Shown: in pieces, positions 9,081 through 18,226 of the stretch
Layout: each line of letters starts with the position of its first letter
Numbering within the stretch: position 1 is the stretch's first letter
Assembly: GCF_002266435.3 (NCBI RefSeq)
Contig: NZ_CP029426.2
Coordinates: forward strand, 4,866,001-4,930,000
Origin: Bradyrhizobium amphicarpaeae
GTDB lineage: Bacteria > Pseudomonadota > Alphaproteobacteria > Rhizobiales > Xanthobacteraceae
DNA length: 64,000 nucleotides
Reading direction: 5' to 3'
Made by a program: the position numbers and the translations under genes
The notes under the pieces: model-generated
Databases searched by the model: none
What the model was told of the DNA's origin: nothing
The model's input: the letters and a program-made list of their open reading frames with translations, nothing else

Positions 9081-9113
9081 TGCGGGTCTTGTCGTGGAAT
9101 CAATGACTTAATG

Positions 9114-9140
9114 AAAAAGCCCCGGCCTGATGACCGGGGC
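9114..9140 (-). terminator. Rho-independent terminator of msrB
   Basis: On the minus strand a perfect seven-base GC stem (GCCCCGG/CCGGGGC, 9119-9125 with 9134-9140) with an eight-base loop is followed directly by five T residues. It lies about 60 bases past the msrB stop, just before the flgE promoter, so it insulates the two units. Confidence 0.85.
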
Positions 9141-9198
9141 ACAATTGCCGGGACCGGCATTTATTGCCGGGACACATCGTCGCTACGAAGTGAAAAAC

Positions 9199-9711
<513 letters not shown>

Positions 9712-9795
9712 CTCATTCTCCGTGCGGGAGCTCCACGCCTTGAGATACGGGCTTTGACGGCCGACGTTACACGTTCGGGCGGAATTTCTCTCAAC

Positions 9796-11262
9796 TTATT
9801 GGGAGCTGGCGCCGTCATGCGAGGCCGGTTCCACGGCCTGCGTCTCCTCCCGGACCGCGGGCCTCGGCGGGCTCGATCGCGGCCGGACGCCGGGCGGCGG
9901 GCGGCGCGGACCGATGCCGGCGGCCCGGTTGGCTTCGGCAAGGCGCGCCTCGCGCTGGCGGTCCTTGACCCTCGTTCGTTCCCGGTAGCGGGCGAGCGAG
10001 CCTGCGGCGGCGGAACTCGCCCTGCCCCAGACACCGACCAGCTGGCCTGCAACCCGGCCCGTGGCGCCGCCGGCCCAGACCAGCTCGAACGGCGAGAACA
10101 GCTTCCAGCGCTCGTCGCCCCACAGGATGCTGCGCGCGATCATCTGCCCGGCCATGGCCGAGGTGTTCATGCCTTGGCGGCCGAACCCGCTCGCCACCCA
10201 GAGGCCTTTGCGCAACTGGCCGATCTGCGGCATGCCGTGCACGGTCTGGCCGGTGGCGCCGCCGAACATCTCGGGCACCTCGACATTGCCGAGCTCCGGA
10301 AAGATCGTGCGGATCCGCCGCCTGACGCTGCCTGCAAAGCGCTGCGGACGCGCCGCCCAGGTGGTCTCCGGGCTCTCCCACATCAGCCGGTCGCCATCGA
10401 CGATGCGGAAATGGTCGACACCGTCGGAATCCATCACCGATCCCTTGAAGGCGATGATCTCGTGCACGCGCTCGCCGAGCGGCGCGGTGATGCCGGCATA
10501 ACGCCAGACCGGCAGCAGCGTCTCCGACAGGCGCCGCAAGGGCGCGCCGAGATGAATGTTGCCCGCGAGCACGATGTGGCTGGCGCGCAGCCGTGCCGAC
10601 GGCGTGACGATGCGCTTGCGGATGCCGGAATGATCGATGCTGACGACCGGTGTGTCCTCGAAGATGCGGGCGCCGGCCCGCCGCGCCAGCGCCGCGAGGC
10701 CGTGCACGTATTTGCGGCCGTCGAGCTGGAATGCCTTCGGATAGTACACGCCGTGGAAATAGCGATCGGTCCTGAGCACCTCGCGGACGCGATCGACCTG
10801 CCAGCCCTCGACCTCGGTGTCGAAATCCTCGTTCAGCATCTGCAACCGGCTGATCAGGCGGTCGCCGGCGTCGACATTGGAGACCTCCAGCACGCCATCG
10901 CACGGGGCGATGCCCGGCATGTTGGCTTCCGTGGCGTTGGCCCGGACGAACTCGGCGCCCTCCTTCGACAGCGACCACAATTCACGCGCATCCTCGAAGC
11001 CGATGCGCTCGATCAGATCGGTGAGCGGCAGCGCAAAGCCCGGCATCACGGTGCCGAGCTGGTTGCCGGAGGCGTTCCAGCCGATATGACGGCCCTCGAG
11101 CACCGCGACACTGGCCCCGAGCCGGGCCGCCTCCAGCGCGATGGAGAGCCCGGCAAGCCCGGCCCCGATGACGCAGATGTCGGCGTCGAGATCGAACGAC
11201 AGCCGGACACGGTCGCGAAAGCCGGCTTCTTCCTGGGACACGCTTGTGAAAGTCTCGCTCAT
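9796..11262 (-). CDS. FAD-dependent amine/amino-acid oxidoreductase (DAO family)
   Basis: 488 residues. The dinucleotide-binding motif GAGLAGLSIALEAARLG lies at about residues 33-50, and a second FAD-contact motif near the C-terminal third (GLWVASGFGRQGMN) is typical of the DadA/PuuB/glycine-oxidase superfamily. Overall layout is closest to the gamma-glutamylputrescine-oxidase-like group, but there are no putrescine-pathway neighbours, so substrate is open. The last 70 residues are Arg/Pro-rich and probably disordered. It stands alone between msrB and a palindromic repeat. Confidence 0.78.
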   Translation of the reverse strand: MSETFTSVSQEEAGFRDRVRLSFDLDADICVIGAGLAGLSIALEAARLGASVAVLEGRHIGWNASGNQLGTVMPGFALPLTDLIERIGFEDARELWSLSKEGAEFVRANATEANMPGIAPCDGVLEVSNVDAGDRLISRLQMLNEDFDTEVEGWQVDRVREVLRTDRYFHGVYYPKAFQLDGRKYVHGLAALARRAGARIFEDTPVVSIDHSGIRKRIVTPSARLRASHIVLAGNIHLGAPLRRLSETLLPVWRYAGITAPLGERVHEIIAFKGSVMDSDGVDHFRIVDGDRLMWESPETTWAARPQRFAGSVRRRIRTIFPELGNVEVPEMFGGATGQTVHGMPQIGQLRKGLWVASGFGRQGMNTSAMAGQMIARSILWGDERWKLFSPFELVWAGGATGRVAGQLVGVWGRASSAAAGSLARYRERTRVKDRQREARLAEANRAAGIGPRRPPPGVRPRSSPPRPAVREETQAVEPASHDGASSQ

Positions 11263-11272
11263 GTCGTTTCTT

Positions 11273-11322
11273 AGAGCATGATCCGGAAAAGTGTGCAGCG
11301 GTTTTCCGAAAAGATCGTGCTC
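11273..11322. repeat. REP-like palindromic repeat, copy A
   Basis: A 50-base palindrome of the form AGAGCATGATCCGGAAAAGTG ... GGTTTTCC ... GATCGTGCTC, with arms able to form a hairpin. A second, better preserved copy is at 18660-18709. Such elements are dispersed in rhizobial and Bradyrhizobium genomes, usually between genes; that last point is general knowledge. Confidence 0.8.
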
Positions 11323-11453
11323 GAAATAACAACCTTAAGCGCGCTGACGATTTGTCCTAGTCTCATCGCGCTTGATATCAACCGCGCGCCTGTCACCTTG
11401 TCCTCGACCGGCGCCTTTGGATTATCCTGGACGCGGAACGATTCGAGAATGCC

Positions 11454-11984
11454 ATGCGCCGTTTGATGTTGCTGCGTCACGCCAAGACCGAGACCGACGC
11501 GCCGAGCGGCCGTGACCAGGATCGCCGCCTCGACGACCGCGGCCACAAGGATGCCGCCCGGATCGGCGACTGGATCGCCTCCCATCCCCCCTTCCCCGAT
11601 ACCGTGCTGGTGTCGCACGCCGTGCGGGCCCGGCAGACCTGGGACGCCGCCTGGGAGGCGATGAAGGACCGCGTCCCGTCGCCGCAGGTCGAGATCCTGC
11701 CGGAACTCTACGGCGCCGATCCCGCGCAGATCCTGGACTGCATTCGCACCGCAACCGCCCCGGCCGATCCGAAGCAATTGCTGCTGGTCGCCCATAATCC
11801 CGGCATGCACGAAGCCGCCCTGATGCTGATGGGCGGCGGCGATCCGGATGGCGCCAAGGCGCTCGCCGACAATTTGCCCACCGCGGGGCTTGCGATCTTC
11901 GACTTTGACGTCAAGGATTGGGGTGACGTGGCCTACCGCCGTGGCAGACTGGTGCTGTTCACCAGCCCCAAGCTGCTAAGATGA
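11454..11984 (+). CDS. SixA-like histidine phosphatase
   Basis: 176 residues. The N-terminus MRRLMLLRHAKT is the RHG phosphohistidine motif of the phosphoglycerate-mutase superfamily, and VAHNPGMHE carries the second catalytic histidine. Length and layout match the SixA group, whose E. coli member removes phosphate from a phosphotransfer histidine. The substrate here is unknown. It is transcribed alone, between the repeat at 11273 and the universal stress gene. The ATG at 11454 is preceded by GAGAAT. Confidence 0.85.
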   Translation: MRRLMLLRHAKTETDAPSGRDQDRRLDDRGHKDAARIGDWIASHPPFPDTVLVSHAVRARQTWDAAWEAMKDRVPSPQVEILPELYGADPAQILDCIRTATAPADPKQLLLVAHNPGMHEAALMLMGGGDPDGAKALADNLPTAGLAIFDFDVKDWGDVAYRRGRLVLFTSPKLLR

Positions 11985-12084
11985 GCTGCTGGGATAAGCT
12001 GCTTCGATCGGGATGAGACGAGCGGGCGCCGTCTCGACCGGTTGATCCAGCCGGATCCGGGGCAATGAAGATTTGGAGGCGCAG

Positions 12085-12510
12085 ATGTTCAAGTCCATCC
12101 TCGTGCCCATCGACCTCGCCGACACCGACCTCGCCAAGCCGGCAATCGCGACCGCGGCCACGCTGTCGCAGACCTGGAGTGCAGTCGTGCGGCTGCTCAA
12201 CGTGCTGCCGATGACGCCGGTGATGCTGGCCGAATACGTGCCGGCCGATTTCGACGAGCAGCAGCGCCAGACCTCGGAAGAAGCGCTTGCCATCGTCGCG
12301 CGCGAATCCGGCATCGATCCGAGCCGCATCTCCAGCGTGGTCCGCCAGGGCGGCATCTACCACGAGATCCTGGAGGAAGCCGTGCACATGAAAGCCGATC
12401 TGATCGTGATGACCTCGCACCGGCCGGCCATGCGCACCTATTTCCTCGGCTCGAATGCGGGACACGTCGTGCGCTACGCGAAGTGCTCGGTGCTGGTGGT
12501 GAGGCATTGA
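12085..12510 (+). CDS. Universal stress protein, UspA family
   Basis: 141 residues. The start MFKSILVPIDL and the end CSVLVVRH are typical single-domain Usp sequence, with an ATP-type loop around FLGSNAGHVVRYAK. The ATG at 12085 is chosen over an in-frame TTG at 12073 because GGAGG lies just upstream at the right distance. UspA proteins act in stress survival, often binding ATP. No promoter is obvious. Confidence 0.9.
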   Translation: MFKSILVPIDLADTDLAKPAIATAATLSQTWSAVVRLLNVLPMTPVMLAEYVPADFDEQQRQTSEEALAIVARESGIDPSRISSVVRQGGIYHEILEEAVHMKADLIVMTSHRPAMRTYFLGSNAGHVVRYAKCSVLVVRH

Positions 12511-12599
12511 GGGCGCGTATTGTCAATCGCGACATCCACAATGCAAGGCGGAACTCGGCCTGCCGAGCGCGGTCGCGATGATAATCGCGATTGCGCACA

Positions 12600-12625
12600 G
12601 GAACAAAACGCGCAACGCCTTCGTT
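12600..12625 (+). promoter_or_regulatory. EcfG-type general-stress promoter for the alpha/beta hydrolase
   Basis: GGAAC at 12600-12604 is followed after exactly 17 bases by CGTT at 12622-12625, matching the alphaproteobacterial EcfG consensus GGAAC-N16/17-CGTT. Transcription would start about 60 bases before the ATG at 12693. The match rules out a longer frame that would start at 12591 within this element. Confidence 0.6.
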
Positions 12626-12692
12626 TGACCTACCTGCAACATTTCTCATTTTTGCCCTGAGGCATCGTGCAGACCCCGATGAGGTACTGCCA

Positions 12693-13697
12693 ATGACCTT
12701 GCTGCGCGCACACTCCCCTTCACTCGTCTCCACCTGGCTCGGTGCCGCAAGGCAATACCCCGCGCTTGCCGCCGTCGCTGGAGCCGCGGTGGCGCTGGCG
12801 GGGACGGCGCTCATCAATCGGCAGCTTGCCAGGAAGGCGCAACGCGACAATCCGCCCAAAGGACGGTTCATCGCCGTCAACGGCGTGCGTCTGCACTATG
12901 TGGAGCGTGGCAACGGCCGGCCGCTGGTCCTGTTTCACGGCAACGGCAGCATGATCCAGGACTTCGAGTCGAGCGGCTTGATCGATCTGGCTGCTGAAAA
13001 CTATCGGGTGATCGTGTTTGACCGCCCGGGATTTGGACATAGCTCGCGGCCCCGGAATGCGGTCTGGACTCCCGAGGCGCAGGCGGACCTGTTCAAGGAC
13101 GCGCTCGGCCGTCTCGGCGTGCAACGCGCGATCGTCCTCGGACACTCCTGGGGAGCGTCGGTCGCAGTGGCGCTGGCGATCAGGCATCCTTCGCTGGTCG
13201 AAGCCCTGGTGCTGGCGTCGGGGTATTACTTCCCGACCGCCCGCAGCGACGTCGCGGCCTCGCTCGCGCCGGCGATGCCGGGACTCGGCGATGTCATGAG
13301 CTACACCATCTCTCCGATCTTCGGACGGCTGATGTGGCCCGTGATGTTGCGAAAGCTGTTCGGCCCGCGCGCGGTCCCCGGGAAGTTCGCAGACTTTCCC
13401 AAGGCCATGGCGGTGCGGCCGGCACAGATGCGGGCCAGCGCCGCGGAAGCGGCCTTGATGGTCCCTGCGGCCTTTGTCGCCGCGAAGACCTATGGCGAGC
13501 TCGAGATGCCGACGATCATCATCGGGGGCGCGGACGACCGTCTGATCGACACCGAAAAGCAGTCGGCCAGGCTCCACGGTGAGATCAAGCAGAGCACGCT
13601 GCGCCGGATCGCCGGCGTCGGCCACATGGTCCATCAATCCGCGACGCCGGACTTGATGGCGGCGATCGACGAAGCCGCGGCCGCGACCTTGCATTAG
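12693..13697 (+). CDS. Membrane-anchored alpha/beta hydrolase
   Basis: 334 residues. The N-terminal 50 residues contain one hydrophobic segment (about 18-36), so it is probably anchored in the inner membrane. The hydrolase core has FHGNGS for the oxyanion region, the nucleophile elbow GHSWGAS with serine 152, an acid in GGADDRLID and the histidine in GVGHMVH, so the triad is complete. Substrate unknown; the layout is that of epoxide hydrolases, haloperoxidases and esterases. The ATG at 12693 has GAGG eight bases upstream. It sits behind an EcfG-like promoter, suggesting induction in general stress. Confidence 0.85.
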   Translation: MTLLRAHSPSLVSTWLGAARQYPALAAVAGAAVALAGTALINRQLARKAQRDNPPKGRFIAVNGVRLHYVERGNGRPLVLFHGNGSMIQDFESSGLIDLAAENYRVIVFDRPGFGHSSRPRNAVWTPEAQADLFKDALGRLGVQRAIVLGHSWGASVAVALAIRHPSLVEALVLASGYYFPTARSDVAASLAPAMPGLGDVMSYTISPIFGRLMWPVMLRKLFGPRAVPGKFADFPKAMAVRPAQMRASAAEAALMVPAAFVAAKTYGELEMPTIIIGGADDRLIDTEKQSARLHGEIKQSTLRRIAGVGHMVHQSATPDLMAAIDEAAAATLH

Positions 13698-13875
13698 GCG
13701 ACGGTGCCGCAAATACCGGCAGGCGACGCGGCCTCCATTGCATTCGACCGGCGCGTCGCCATTTGCTCTTCGACGAGGCAGGCGGCTGTTGCTGCGATGC
13801 CGACCGGAGTTCGAGCCTACACGACCAATCCCGCCGGCCGATTCCGGTCAGCGCAATTGAAACCGAGGCCCAAGC

Positions 13876-14682
13876 ATGCGCATCCGTGTCGGTTTCGAGA
13901 TGATCTACGACTTCAAGCAAGTCACGCCGTTGATCGCCATGGTCGGAACGCATTTCACGCGGGCCTCCGATATCGTCGTACCGGATCACCTTGTTACCTC
14001 GCCATCTGTGCCGATTACGCCTTACCGCGACAGCTTTGGAAACTGGTGCAGCCGGCTCGTTGCGCCTCCCGGCCGCATGATTTTGTCTGCCGACGGTACG
14101 GTGCGCGACAACGGTCTGCCCGATGTGGTCGTCCCTTCGGCTACACAGCACGCGGTCGAGGATCTTCCCTCGGAGACCCTCCTCTTCCTGCTCGGCAGCA
14201 GGTATTGCGAAACGGATCGGCTTTCCGACATTGCCTGGAAGCTGTTCGAGAAGACGGCGCCCGGCTGGCCGCGCGTCCAGGCGATCTGCGATTTCGTTCA
14301 CCATCACATCGCTTTCGGCTACGAGCACGCACGGCCGACCATGACGGCGTGGGACGTCTTCAACGAGCGCAAGGGCGTTTGCCGCGACTATGCGCATCTC
14401 GCCATCGCATTCTGCCGTTGCATGAACATCCCCGCGCGCTACTGCACCGGCTATCTCGGCGACATCGGCATTCCGCCGCCCTACGCCCCCGGCGACTTTG
14501 CAGGCTGGTTCGATGCCTATCTTGGCGGCCGTTGGTACACCTTCGATGCACGCAACAACACGCCGCGCATCGGCCGGGTCCTGATCGCCCAAGGCCGCGA
14601 TGCGGCGGATGTTCCGATTGTCCATACTTTCGGACCAAGCGAGCTCGTCAGCTTCAAGGTGTGGACCGACGAGCTGGTGTGA
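13876..14682 (+). CDS. Transglutaminase-like protein with missing catalytic histidine
   Basis: 268 residues, with no signal peptide. The core has the transglutaminase/papain-like cysteine in ERKGVCRDYAHLA (cysteine 169) and the strand YLGGRWYTFDARNN with the aspartate. In canonical members the histidine lies a few residues before this strand; here the sequence is GDFAGWFDAYLGG, with alanine 209 at the expected place. So the Cys-His-Asp triad seems incomplete, or another residue replaces it; some related bacterial sequences may have Ser here. Role unknown: protease, cross-linker or a binding remnant. The start has weak ribosome-site support. No operon partner. Confidence 0.8.
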   Translation: MRIRVGFEMIYDFKQVTPLIAMVGTHFTRASDIVVPDHLVTSPSVPITPYRDSFGNWCSRLVAPPGRMILSADGTVRDNGLPDVVVPSATQHAVEDLPSETLLFLLGSRYCETDRLSDIAWKLFEKTAPGWPRVQAICDFVHHHIAFGYEHARPTMTAWDVFNERKGVCRDYAHLAIAFCRCMNIPARYCTGYLGDIGIPPPYAPGDFAGWFDAYLGGRWYTFDARNNTPRIGRVLIAQGRDAADVPIVHTFGPSELVSFKVWTDELV

Positions 14683-15174
14683 GCCGCACTCTCGTTGGTC
14701 GATTGCGCGCATGACGGACGAGTTCTGGCCGCCGGGACGACACTCCACTCGACCCCAGGGCCACAATCCCTTGTGTTGCCCGACGGGCAAAACACCCAAG
14801 CGGCCGGTCAATCCGCGACGTCGAAAATATTCCACTTTACCGAATTTCGGAAAGGGCGTATGTGTCGCCTCGACCCGGCCCAAGGAAGAGGGGCGTATCG
14901 CGATCGTCACGAACGCGGGCCGGACGGCGGTGGACGCAGATCGCATTGGCGCGAAGGGTTTTGCAGGGCGGGCAACCGTGAGCGAAAGTATCGCGCACAC
15001 GACCGGTGTGATCGGCGTACGGCAAAATCGTGTGGTCCTGGCGCCCGCAGTCTGGCGTCAAGTGTTGCGGTGATGTGGAGGGCCCAACCGGGCCCACGCA
15101 TCAGCCATCCGCAAGGCGACGGGGCAATAGTGCAACGCTCCCGGGGAGAGCACGACATAAGCCGTAAAGCCACT

Positions 15175-15290
15175 GCGCAGGGAAGGCCGGGATGTCCTGG
15201 CTACACCTGTATGCCACTGTGCAGCTTCTTGTCACGCAGGATTCGCACAGTGGACCGCGGGTGCCAGCCGGCGCCCGGTCTTCCCTGCGC
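15175..15290. repeat. Nested stem-loop element, possible structured RNA
   Basis: Outer arms 15175-15191 and 15274-15290 pair over 17 bases with one mismatch, and inner arms CCACTGTGC/GCACAGTGG (15214-15222, 15245-15253) pair perfectly over nine. The nested layout would give a long hairpin of about 116 bases in DNA or RNA. No gene overlaps it. It could be a mobile repeat unit or a transcribed RNA. Confidence 0.55.
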
Positions 15291-15413
15291 CCTCTTTCTA
15301 TCGAGGGTGAAGCGATCAAACAAATCTCGGGCGAAATGCGTCGCGAGGATGCGAAGCCATGTCTACCGCTTGAAAGCAGAATACCGAATGTTGTCACGAG
15401 CACTAACTTGCGA

Positions 15414-15548
15414 CCGTCACCCTGAGGTGCTCGCCTCTTCGGCGAGCCTCGAAGGGCGACAGCCCGGCTGCACCAGCTCGGCCGCTCATCCTTCGAGGCT
15501 CAGCATGCGATGCGTTCGCATCGCACGCCTCGCACCTCAGGATGACGG
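15414..15548. repeat. Dispersed palindromic repeat, single copy
   Basis: Arms CCGTCACCCTGAGGTGC and its near complement ending GGATGACGG flank an inner palindrome containing CTCGAAGGGCGACAGCCCGG. The same core occurs five times in tandem at 48513-49442, so this is a dispersed family with one solitary member here. Confidence 0.85.
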
Positions 15549-15611
15549 GACGGATATTGCGAGCGCGGAGAGATTGTGTATGGCTTGACCTCGCGCGCCA
15601 AAACACCGCTC

Positions 15612-15768
15612 TCGTGCCCCGAACGCGGCGCAGCACTCCCGGCGATGCGGAGCATCGTCCGGTGTGATGCGCTGCAGAGCCGGGGCCCATGCATCGGCGC
15701 GTGCCGTGGTCCTCGGTCCCGGCTCTGCGCAGCAGCGCAAGAACGCTGCAGCGCGTCCGGGACACGAG
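15612..15768. repeat. Inverted-end repeat element
   Basis: The ends CTCGTGCCCCGAACGC and GCGTCCGGGACACGAG are nearly inverted copies. The inside contains several GC-rich partial palindromes (GCTGCAGAGCCGGG... and its complement). It has no coding content and lies just after the DUF1127 stop on the other strand. It resembles repeats seen widely in Bradyrhizobium, from memory. Confidence 0.6.
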
Positions 15769-15772
15769 AGCC

Positions 15773-16009
15773 TCACAGATACCGCGTCAGCTCGGCCTTG
15801 ACCTGCCCGTAGACGGCGTCCTCGATCTGGCTGCGCGTGATCCCGATGTCGCGCAGGGCGCGGTCGTCGAGGTCGCTCAAAGTCTTGATGGCCGAGCGGC
15901 GCTCGAGGCTGTTGAAGAGCGCATAGGCGCCCTGGGCGAGCATGCTGAAAAATCCGCCCGTCGAGGATGGGCGTAAACTCCGCCCGGCAGTTTGCGAGAT
16001 CGTGGTCAT
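15773..16009 (-). CDS. DUF1127 (YjiS-like) small protein
   Basis: 78 residues from the ATG at 16009, which has GGAGAAG in front; the longer frame beginning at 16081 lacks such support. The C-terminal 45 residues show the DUF1127 pattern LSDLDDRALRDIGITRSQIE. DUF1127 proteins are small, Arg-rich and often stress or metabolism linked; some act with RNA in Agrobacterium. It is divergent from a MocR-type regulator, the same pairing as yjiS and yjiR in E. coli. Confidence 0.88.
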   Translation of the reverse strand: MTTISQTAGRSLRPSSTGGFFSMLAQGAYALFNSLERRSAIKTLSDLDDRALRDIGITRSQIEDAVYGQVKAELTRYL

Positions 16010-16124
16010 GTTTCTTCTCCGGCCTGGTGTCCCGCGCGGCGAAGCAGGCGCCGTTGGCGCCGACGCTGTCAGCGCCTGCACCTCATTTGCCGTCGGATTG
16101 CTCTCGCTTTCCTCGGCTCAATCG

Positions 16125-16169
16125 TGGAACTTGATGGAACTTAAATGCTCCAGTACACTACTCGGAGCA
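16125..16169. promoter_or_regulatory. Probable operator between DUF1127 gene and mocR-type gene
   Basis: Contains a direct repeat TGGAACTT-N2-TGGAACTT (16125-16132, 16135-16142) and an inverted repeat TGCTCC-N12-GGAGCA (16146-16169), within 30 bases of the regulator's ATG. GntR/MocR proteins often bind direct repeats in the shared intergenic region. This is predicted, not shown. Confidence 0.45.
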
Positions 16170-16195
16170 AGTGAAACATTGCTCTCGGTGCAATA

Positions 16196-17539
16196 ATGTC
16201 CAAGTTCGAGTACGTGAAGCTTGCCGACGCAATAGCCTCGGATATTTCTAACGGGACGTTAAGGCCCGGCGACCGTCTGCCGCCACAGCGAAATTTTGCT
16301 TACGATCGGGGCATCGCGGTCTCGACCGCGAGCCGTGTTTATACGGAGTTGCTTCGCCGCGGGCTCGTCGTCGGCGAGGTCGGCCGCGGCACCTTCATCT
16401 CAGGCGACATCAGGCGCGAGGTCGAGGCCTTGAGCGAGCCGCGCGATGCGCGGATCGATTTCGAGGTCAATTATCCGCTATTGCCGCAGCAATGGGCGAT
16501 GATCGCCAAGAGCCTCGCGGGACTGGAGCGCGTCGACGCGCTGGAATCCGCGCTGCGCGTCTCGACCAGCACCGGCACCAAGAGCGCGCGCAATGCGGCT
16601 GCCGCCTATCTCGCGCGCAAGGATTTCGCGCCGCAGGCCGAGCAGATCGTCTTCACCGCCAACGGCAAGCAATCGCTCGCGGCCGCGCTCGCCGCACTCG
16701 TCCCCACCGGCGGCCGCTGCGGCGTCGAGGCGCTGACCTACCCTTACGTCAAGAGCATCGCGGCGCGGCTCGGCATCACGCTGGTCCCGATTCCCATGGA
16801 CGAATTCGGCGCGCGTCCCGATGCGATCCAGAAGGCGCATCGCGAGGCGCATCTGTCGGCACTGTATCTGCAGCCCATCATCCAGAACCCGCTCGGCGTC
16901 ACCATGAACGCGACGCGGCGCGCCGACATCATGCGCGTCGCCGAGAAGCTCGACCTCACCATCATCGAGGACGCCGTCTACGGCTTCCTCGCCGACGACA
17001 CGCCGCTGGCTGCACTCGGGCCGGACCGATGCATCGTGATCGACAGCCTGTCCAAGAAGGTCGCGCCTGGCCTCGCGCTCGGCATCCTCGTGGCGCCGCC
17101 TCGCTTGCGCGAGAGCGTGATGAGCGCGGTCCGCACCGGCGGCTGGATCGCCTCGGGCCACGCACTCGCCTCCGGACAACGGCTGATGGCCGACGGCACC
17201 GTCGCCGAGCTGACGCGGCTGAAGCGCATCGACGCGACGCGCCGGCAGCAGACCGCGGCAAGATTGCTCACCGGTTATCAGCACGCCGCCGATCCGCGCT
17301 CCTATCATCTCTGGCTGACGCTGCCCTCGCACTGGCGCTCGCAGACCTTCGTCGCGGCTGCGGCCCGGCGCGGCATCGCGCTGACGCCGTCCTCCACCTT
17401 CGCGATCGCCCACGGCCATGCGCCGAATGCGGTGCGCCTCGCGCTCGCCCCGCCCACGTTCGAGCAGCTCGATTCCGGCCTGCGCACGATCGTGTCGCTG
17501 CTCGGCACCAAGGAAGAGGATTTCGACTCGACCGAGTAG
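16196..17539 (+). CDS. MocR-type GntR regulator with aminotransferase domain
   Basis: 447 residues. The N-terminal 70 residues form a GntR winged helix (ISNGTLRPGDRLPPQRNFA, VSTASRVYTELLRRG), followed by a fold-type I aminotransferase-like domain with the PLP lysine near residue 287 in IDSLSKKVAPG. Such MocR proteins (GabR, PdxR) sense PLP adducts and repress or activate a neighbouring gene. The divergent neighbour is a DUF1127 gene, as with E. coli YjiR/YjiS. The start at 16196 has a poor ribosome site. Confidence 0.9.
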   Translation: MSKFEYVKLADAIASDISNGTLRPGDRLPPQRNFAYDRGIAVSTASRVYTELLRRGLVVGEVGRGTFISGDIRREVEALSEPRDARIDFEVNYPLLPQQWAMIAKSLAGLERVDALESALRVSTSTGTKSARNAAAAYLARKDFAPQAEQIVFTANGKQSLAAALAALVPTGGRCGVEALTYPYVKSIAARLGITLVPIPMDEFGARPDAIQKAHREAHLSALYLQPIIQNPLGVTMNATRRADIMRVAEKLDLTIIEDAVYGFLADDTPLAALGPDRCIVIDSLSKKVAPGLALGILVAPPRLRESVMSAVRTGGWIASGHALASGQRLMADGTVAELTRLKRIDATRRQQTAARLLTGYQHAADPRSYHLWLTLPSHWRSQTFVAAAARRGIALTPSSTFAIAHGHAPNAVRLALAPPTFEQLDSGLRTIVSLLGTKEEDFDSTE

Positions 17540-17560
17540 CGATTGGTCGTAGCGATCGGT

Positions 17561-18175
17561 CTAGGGCAACAACGCCTTCGGCACCTGATCGAGGCGATAA
17601 CTCTGCGGCCGGTTGCGCCGGACGAAGCCGCCGACCTGCCAGGCGAACAGCGCGGCAAAGCCGAGGATGAACAGCGCGCCGGCGAACTCGCCGATGACAA
17701 GCGCCCGGATCAACAGGCCCGCCATCACCACCGTCAGCACCGCGAGGAATACCAGCACCGTCGCATAGGCCGTGCGGCCGAGCCCGGAGGTCAGCACCGC
17801 GCGGCTGCCGGCCTTCGCCATCCGTGCATGCAATTCGACGATGAATTCACGAAAGCCGTTGTCCTGCGGCGCCATCAGCGCCGCGGTCTGCCAGCTCGTC
17901 GACAGGATCGCGATGCGGCGGCCGCCCGTGTGGGTGACGTCGGCGCGAAAGCGGTGCTGCTGCATCGACACCGGACGGAACGACAGCCGGATCGCGTCGA
18001 TCTCGTCATAAGGCCACAGGCCCGAGCGGCTGCCGATGTGCCAGGACAGCCCCTGCTCCGTCAACGCGAAGCGATGCGCCGAGCCGATCAGCGAGGCCCT
18101 ATAGGCATAGCTCACAACCGGCACGGCCTCGGCTTCCGACCCCTGCATCCCGACAATCAATCCCGTCCGCGCCAT
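17561..18175 (-). CDS. Hypothetical membrane protein
   Basis: 204 residues, family not recognised. The first 130 residues look like a soluble beta-rich domain (LTEQGLSWHIG, WPYDEIDAIRLSFRP; this resembles a PH-like or similar strand pattern), and the last third holds two hydrophobic helices (around residues 130-178), so it is likely anchored by a C-terminal hairpin. It is divergent from the next gene. An ATG at 18148 is an alternative start. No functional context. Confidence 0.6.
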   Translation of the reverse strand: MARTGLIVGMQGSEAEAVPVVSYAYRASLIGSAHRFALTEQGLSWHIGSRSGLWPYDEIDAIRLSFRPVSMQQHRFRADVTHTGGRRIAILSTSWQTAALMAPQDNGFREFIVELHARMAKAGSRAVLTSGLGRTAYATVLVFLAVLTVVMAGLLIRALVIGEFAGALFILGFAALFAWQVGGFVRRNRPQSYRLDQVPKALLP

Positions 18176-18226
18176 CCGCCCGCGATCCGCTTGCGCGATC
18201 GCCCTCGCCCATCCTACAAGCGGGGC

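Larger units (their letters stand above)
14683..15772. other. 1.1-kb gene-free stretch rich in structured repeats
   Basis: No open frame here has a believable start, codon usage or protein family. The stretch holds, in order, a region resembling sequence commonly repeated in Bradyrhizobium-type genomes and often over-called as small hypothetical proteins (about 14850-15170), a nested stem-loop (15175-15290), a palindromic repeat of the family amplified at 48.5 kb (15414-15548), and an element with inverted ends (15612-15768). The identification of the first part is from memory of such genomes and is uncertain. Confidence 0.6.

Noticed and set aside
14695..15588. 297-codon frame in the gene-free stretch
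   Set aside because: Crosses the nested hairpin and a palindromic repeat, has no ribosome site and no domain.
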